A stretch of DNA of 10,428 nt from Robiginitomaculum sp. GTDB taxonomy: Bacteria; Pseudomonadota; Alphaproteobacteria; Caulobacterales; Maricaulaceae. The notes under the pieces were generated by a model. It was not told the DNA's origin. It saw nothing but the letters and a program-made list of their open reading frames with translations, and did not search any database. The position numbers and the translations under genes are program-made. The stretch spans positions 1 to 10,428 of the forward strand of contig JALSYJ010000221.1 in NCBI GenBank assembly GCA_027071965.1, read 5' to 3'. The number at the start of each line of letters is the position of its first letter. Position 1 is the first letter of the stretch. Below are positions 7,725 through 10,428 of this stretch, one piece after another.

Positions 7725-7783
7725 TATTTCGCAAGGTCTGTTTAACAATTCCTAACCAATTTTATTAACCTTTGGGTTTCTCG
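7725..7783. promoter_or_regulatory. Divergent hfsA/hfsD promoter region with repeated TTAAC/TAACC boxes
   Basis: The short gap between the divergent starts must hold both promoters. It contains three TAAC cores on the + strand (7743-7746, 7753-7756, 7766-7769), the first two exactly 10 bp apart. TTAA 7742-7745, then N7, then TAAC resembles a degraded CtrA site (consensus TTAA-N7-TTAA), and TTAACC at 7765-7770 resembles a CtrA half site. GANTC sites (CcrM methylation) lie nearby at 7708-7712 and 7792-7796. Cell-cycle control is an inference. I could not assign -35/-10 boxes with confidence. Confidence 0.35.
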
Positions 7784-8599
7784 ATGTTTTATGAGTCTTT
7801 TACTGTGAAATTTTTATTTTTGCCCTCGCTATTGATGCTTGCCCTGTTGCTGATCACAGGATGTGTAGAAACTGTGCACGATCCAAACCAGCCATATGGC
7901 CTTGACTCGCCACAGATAATGAGAAACGCAAACTATGGTTCGGGCAATGCAAACCCAGGATTACGCAGAAGCAGCTTCCAGCCGGTTCAGTTCCAAACCT
8001 GGGTAAATTCAGATCCTGTGTATCGGCTATTGCCGGGGGATCAGTTAAATATAACTGTGTACTCGGCTCCGGAATTGAACCAGACCTTGATTGTTGGCCC
8101 TGATGGCCGGGTTATTATGCCACTGGCACAACCGGTTATGGCCGCCAATCTTACTATTGAGCAATTGGAGCAGCGATTAAGCCACGCATTAAGCAGTCAA
8201 CTGATCGACCCCAAACTTGAATTATCTCCGCTGTCTTATGGGTCTCAACGTATTTTTGTTGGAGGCGAAGTAAAGCAACCCGGAATTTTTGAATTACCAG
8301 GACAAATAGGCACGCTCGAAGCTGTGTTCATAGCCGGTGGGTTTACTGATGTAGCAAAAACCAAAAATGTGGTTTTAGTGCGCAGACACCCTAACGGCTC
8401 CCCAATGATGAAAGTCATCGACCTAAAAGCCTTGCTAAACAATCGCCTCCGCACCGATACTACCCCGCTGCAACGAGGAGATATTGTTTATGTGCCGCGC
8501 TCCACCATTGGTAATATCAACCTGTTCATGCAGCAATATGTTCGCGATGCGCTTCCGGTTAATTTCGCTCTGACCTACAATCTGGTTCCTTATCAATAA
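7784..8599 (+). CDS. hfsD: Outer-membrane polysaccharide export lipoprotein (Wza/OPX family), HfsD-like
   Basis: This 271-residue secreted lipoprotein probably forms the outer-membrane channel that exports the polymer. A hydrophobic signal peptide (KFLFLPSLLMLALLL) ends in the lipobox ITGC, with Cys27 as the lipidated residue. The Poly_export domain (about 78-152) opens with YRLLPGDQLNITVY and contains GPDGRVIMPLAQPV. One SLBB domain follows (about 157-202, FVGGEVKQPGIFELPG, AGGFTD). The C terminus (about 246-271) has an amphipathic segment, NLFMQQYVRDALPV, which could span the outer membrane as in Wza. The length is short for Wza (about 380) but normal for single-SLBB exporters. The start is uncertain: ATG 7784 lacks a good ribosome binding site, and GTG 7805 would give a compact signal peptide beginning (M)KFLFLP. 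Divergence from hfsA matches hfsD in Caulobacter. Confidence 0.87.
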   Translation: MFYESFTVKFLFLPSLLMLALLLITGCVETVHDPNQPYGLDSPQIMRNANYGSGNANPGLRRSSFQPVQFQTWVNSDPVYRLLPGDQLNITVYSAPELNQTLIVGPDGRVIMPLAQPVMAANLTIEQLEQRLSHALSSQLIDPKLELSPLSYGSQRIFVGGEVKQPGIFELPGQIGTLEAVFIAGGFTDVAKTKNVVLVRRHPNGSPMMKVIDLKALLNNRLRTDTTPLQRGDIVYVPRSTIGNINLFMQQYVRDALPVNFALTYNLVPYQ

Positions 8600-8759
8600 C
8601 TTATTGACGAGGCCTGCTTATAGTCATCAGATTTCCAGATTCAGGACATGCCTGTCTTTCCATGCGGGCCAGCATGCCATATCTATTCAGGATGGGTCAT
8701 GCTGGCATAATGATAAGCACCCCGGACAGAGGCGGGCGGGCAATCAAGCCTGATCTGGC
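8600..8759. other. Convergent intergenic spacer, no gene seen
   Basis: This 160-bp gap lies between the convergent hfsD-like and Sel1-repeat genes. It holds two inverted repeats (listed separately) and no credible reading frame. It is the natural place for termination of both transcripts. Confidence 0.6.
8668..8706. terminator. Inverted repeat, possible hairpin between convergent genes
   Basis: GCCAGCATG (8668-8676) is perfectly complementary to CATGCTGGC (8698-8706), a 9-bp stem around a 21-nt loop. It lies 68 bp after the hfsD stop. No T-run follows on either strand, so it is not a textbook Rho-independent terminator. It could block Rho or exonucleases, or be an unrelated palindrome. Confidence 0.3.
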
Positions 8760-8765
8760 TCAGGC
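8748..8765 (-). terminator. Small hairpin at the end of the Sel1-repeat gene
   Basis: GCCTGA (8748-8753) pairs with TCAGGC (8760-8765) across a 6-nt loop. It overlaps the last codons of the - strand gene. On the - strand it is followed only by a weak TTGATT, so a terminator role is doubtful. Confidence 0.2.
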
Positions 8766-9032
8766 GTTACCTGAGAGCCATTGTCTGGCCGCGCGCTGTG
8801 CCGCTGCTATTTCTTCCGAACTCATTTCAGACGCCAGTTCAGAGCGATATACTTTTGCAGCTTGACAGCCCTTGAATGCCGCCAGATTGAACCATTTATG
8901 CGCTTCAATAAAGTCAAGCATCGGCCCATCACCGGTTGAATAGATCAATCCAAGTTTATTTAATTCATCGCCGCTTGGGCCCGCTTCGATAGCTGCGTGC
9001 GCTTCTGCGACTTCAACATCTGTGAACGCCAT
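8760..9032 (-). CDS. Small Sel1-like repeat protein
   Basis: This 90-residue soluble protein has no signal peptide or membrane segment. The core (about 22-70) reads DELNKLGLIYSTGDGPMLDFIEAHKWFNLAA and continues KGCQAAKVYR, matching the Sel1-like repeat: a two-helix TPR-like unit with L-G-x-x-Y-x-x-G and A-x-x-W-x-x-x-A-A spacing. A final helix (SSEEIAAAQRAARQW) is typical of what follows the last repeat in such proteins. The start at ATG 9032 is supported by GGGGAG 6 nt upstream; a longer frame to 9083 is not needed. Sel1-repeat proteins usually mediate protein-protein contacts. With about one and a half units this one may be a small adaptor, but no partner is visible. It converges on hfsD and does not appear to belong to that operon. 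Confidence 0.72.
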   Translation of the reverse strand: MAFTDVEVAEAHAAIEAGPSGDELNKLGLIYSTGDGPMLDFIEAHKWFNLAAFKGCQAAKVYRSELASEMSSEEIAAAQRAARQWLSGNA

Positions 9033-9336
9033 AACGTTCTCCCCGTTTCTCGCGCCGTTTTGCCTGTCTTTGCAAGCTGCCACGGACGCATTTCACCAAA
9101 TGCAAATTTCTTTTGCCAGCTAATTTTTCTATATGGGGGTTTCTGCAAGGTTAATAAAAAATCCATAGGATTCTCTTACCCCGCAGCGCTGTAAAAACCC
9201 TTTGTTTACCAGCATTAACAGCCAAGGACTTGTCATCGGCAAATACTTGATCTTTTTCGGTTTTAGCCAGACAGCTCAGCGTGGTTTTGGTAACTATTTT
9301 GAATGGGGTTGAAAAAACTGCCTTTATTTTTGGCGT

Positions 9337-9355
9337 AAAAAAAATTATTTTTTTT
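9337..9355. repeat. A8-TTA-T8 near-perfect palindrome
   Basis: Eight A residues (9337-9344), TTA, then eight T residues (9348-9355) form a 19-bp self-complementary A/T tract flanked by GGCGT and GCAAAA. Such tracts bend DNA and can bind nucleoid proteins. It could also be a weak bidirectional hairpin. Confidence 0.45.
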
Positions 9356-9458
9356 GCAAAATTGCCCTGAAAACTACGCAACTTTCGGCAGAAACACCGT
9401 ATTTTAGCACTTTTTTAAGCCAATTTTCAGCAATCCCAGAAGAATTATCTTGCAATTT

Positions 9459-9505
9459 GTCACATTCTAAAAGCATGCTCCCTGCTATAAAGTAACATTT
9501 GTGAC
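9459..9505. promoter_or_regulatory. Inverted GTCAC/GTGAC half-sites upstream of the decarboxylase gene
   Basis: GTCAC (9459-9463) and GTGAC (9501-9505) are inverted copies, both preceded by TTT. A further GTGAC occurs at 9523-9527, inside the ribosome binding region. A TATAAA lies between them at 9486-9491. A regulator site is possible, but the half-sites are short and widely spaced, so chance cannot be excluded. Confidence 0.2.
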
Positions 9506-9529
9506 TATTATGTGCTAAACAGGTGACCC

Positions 9530-10428
9530 ATGCCCGCAAACAATCCCACCTTGTCGCTTGGCAAAGCAGAAATGCAGGAATTTGCTGATGCAACAATGAA
9601 ACTTATTATTGAGCATTATGATACGCTGCCTCAGGCACCTGTCGGGCGCAAATCTGATCCAAAAATGCTGCAAGACTGGTTGGACGAGCCACCACCGCAA
9701 CAAGGATCAGACCCATTGGATATTTTATCTGAACTGCAGAGCAATGCATTAAATGATACCATGAACATCACCCACCCAAAATATCTTGCCTTTGTTCCCG
9801 GCCCCGGAAACTTTGCCTCGGCAATGGGAGACCTGATTGCCTCTGCATATAATATATTTGCCGGGGCCTGGCTTGGCCCCTCAGGCATTGCTGTCATTGA
9901 AATAAAGGTAATTGACTGGCTAAAACAGATGTTTGGTTTTGGTACCGGATCCGGAGGATTGTTCGTAAGCGGTGGCTCCATGGCCAATTTGACTGCAATG
10001 GCTGTTGCCCGTCACGTCAAATTACGCGGCAATATAACCAATGCCACCATTTATTTTTCTGATCAAACCCACTCATCTGTTCAAAAGGATCTGGCAATTT
10101 TGGGCTTTCAGCCCTATCAGGCGCGTAAGGTTCCCTCTGATGAGTTGGGTAGAATTTGCGTAAAATCCCTCACCGAGCAAATAGATTCTGATCGCATAAG
10201 GGGCATGGTTCCATTTTGTCTGGTTGCAAACGCTGGCACCACCAATACCGGCGCAATTGATCCGCTTCCAGCCCTTGCCAAATTCTGCAAACGCGAAGGC
10301 TTGTGGATGCATGTGGATGCAGCCTTTGGCGGTGGGGCAATACTATCCCCTACCCATCGCCATCTGCTTGATGGCATAGATGAGGCTGACAGCATCACTA
10401 TTGATCCGCACAAATGGATGTTTCAGCC
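9530..10428 (+). CDS. PLP-dependent group II amino-acid decarboxylase (3' end missing)
   Basis: The first 299 residues of a cytoplasmic pyridoxal-phosphate enzyme of the group II decarboxylase family (aromatic-L-amino-acid, glutamate, histidine and related decarboxylases; fold type I) are visible, and the frame runs off the right edge. Members usually have about 450-500 residues. Motifs are HPKYLAFVPGPG (82-93), SGGSMAN (147-153, phosphate loop), His181 in SDQTHSS (ring stacking), AGTTNTGAID (235-244), HVDAAFGG (261-268, Asp263 to the pyridine nitrogen) and DPHKW (292-296) with the Schiff-base Lys295. All cofactor residues are intact. ATG 9530 is the first start after an in-frame TGA (9524-9526) and has AGGTGA just upstream. 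The substrate cannot be decided; the HPKY region resembles the aromatic amino-acid branch. It has no evident link to the polysaccharide genes. Confidence 0.88.
   Translation, partial: MPANNPTLSLGKAEMQEFADATMKLIIEHYDTLPQAPVGRKSDPKMLQDWLDEPPPQQGSDPLDILSELQSNALNDTMNITHPKYLAFVPGPGNFASAMGDLIASAYNIFAGAWLGPSGIAVIEIKVIDWLKQMFGFGTGSGGLFVSGGSMANLTAMAVARHVKLRGNITNATIYFSDQTHSSVQKDLAILGFQPYQARKVPSDELGRICVKSLTEQIDSDRIRGMVPFCLVANAGTTNTGAIDPLPALAKFCKREGLWMHVDAAFGGGAILSPTHRHLLDGIDEADSITIDPHKWMFQ

Larger units (their letters stand above)
9033..9529. other. Long AT-rich intergenic region between divergent genes
   Basis: These 497 bases separate the divergent Sel1-repeat and decarboxylase genes. Possible reading frames here (- strand 9151-9381 and 9345-9596) have AT-rich, low-complexity translations with no recognisable domain, and the second runs into the start of the decarboxylase, so I do not call them. 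The stretch contains an A/T palindrome at 9337-9355 and GTCAC/GTGAC half-sites near 9459-9505. Promoters for both genes should lie here. I see no tRNA-like or other structured RNA. Confidence 0.5.

Noticed and set aside
1..8599. Capsule or O-antigen locus instead of holdfast
   Set aside because: It is possible on domains alone. However, the detached degenerate kinase, the cytoplasmic CE4 deacetylase and the exact convergent/divergent order fit hfs better, so I kept the hfs reading with moderate confidence.
8600..9529. Mobile element, tRNA attachment site or CRISPR array
   Set aside because: No regularly spaced repeats, no terminal inverted repeats with a transposase, no integrase and no tRNA-like cloverleaf were seen.
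9151..9596. Two - strand frames of 76 and 83 codons in the AT-rich gap
   Set aside because: There is no recognisable domain, the composition is biased by A/T tracts, there is no clear ribosome binding site, and one overlaps the decarboxylase start antisense.

Overview
This window looks like a chromosomal segment of an alphaproteobacterium, most likely a stalked or dimorphic marine lineage near the Caulobacterales/Maricaulales/Hyphomonadaceae. The reasoning is gene content and order: the first 8.6 kb reproduces the holdfast polysaccharide synthesis (hfs) locus known from Caulobacter crescentus. Base composition is moderate, by eye near 48% G+C, which is lower than Caulobacter itself. The genus cannot be fixed from the sequence.

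Region 1 (1-3866, + strand) is a tightly coupled operon. It holds a Wzx-type flippase cut by the left edge (HfsF-like), a family 2 glycosyltransferase, a cytoplasmic NodB-type polysaccharide deacetylase (HfsH-like) and a second family 2 glycosyltransferase (HfsG-like). All three junctions are ATGA overlaps, each with a GGAG exactly 8 nt before the ATG.

Region 2 (3738-7724, - strand) converges on region 1. From its promoter end it reads polysaccharide co-polymerase (HfsA-like), a detached tyrosine-kinase-like P-loop protein (HfsB-like) and an O-antigen-ligase/polymerase-type membrane protein (HfsC-like). The end of hfsC overlaps the end of hfsG antisense by 129 bp. The P-loop protein has Val where Walker A needs Lys, so it is probably a pseudokinase. 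Region 3 (7784-8599, + strand) is the divergently transcribed outer-membrane export lipoprotein (HfsD/Wza-like).

Together these would build a lipid-linked repeat unit (glycosyltransferases), trim acetyl groups (deacetylase), flip it (HfsF), polymerise it (HfsC) with length and export control (HfsA/HfsB), and secrete it through HfsD. The initiating transferase (HfsE type) is not seen and may lie left of the window.

Region 4 (8600-10428) appears unrelated. It contains a 160-bp convergent spacer with hairpins, a 90-residue Sel1-repeat protein on the - strand, a roughly 500-bp AT-rich non-coding stretch, and the first 299 codons of a PLP-dependent group II decarboxylase running off the right edge. 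I see no tRNA, rRNA, CRISPR array, insertion sequence or integrase. The clearest oddities are the degenerate kinase, the antisense gene overlap, the low-complexity tails of the co-polymerase and the uniform coupling signals. I found no convincing wholly new system.
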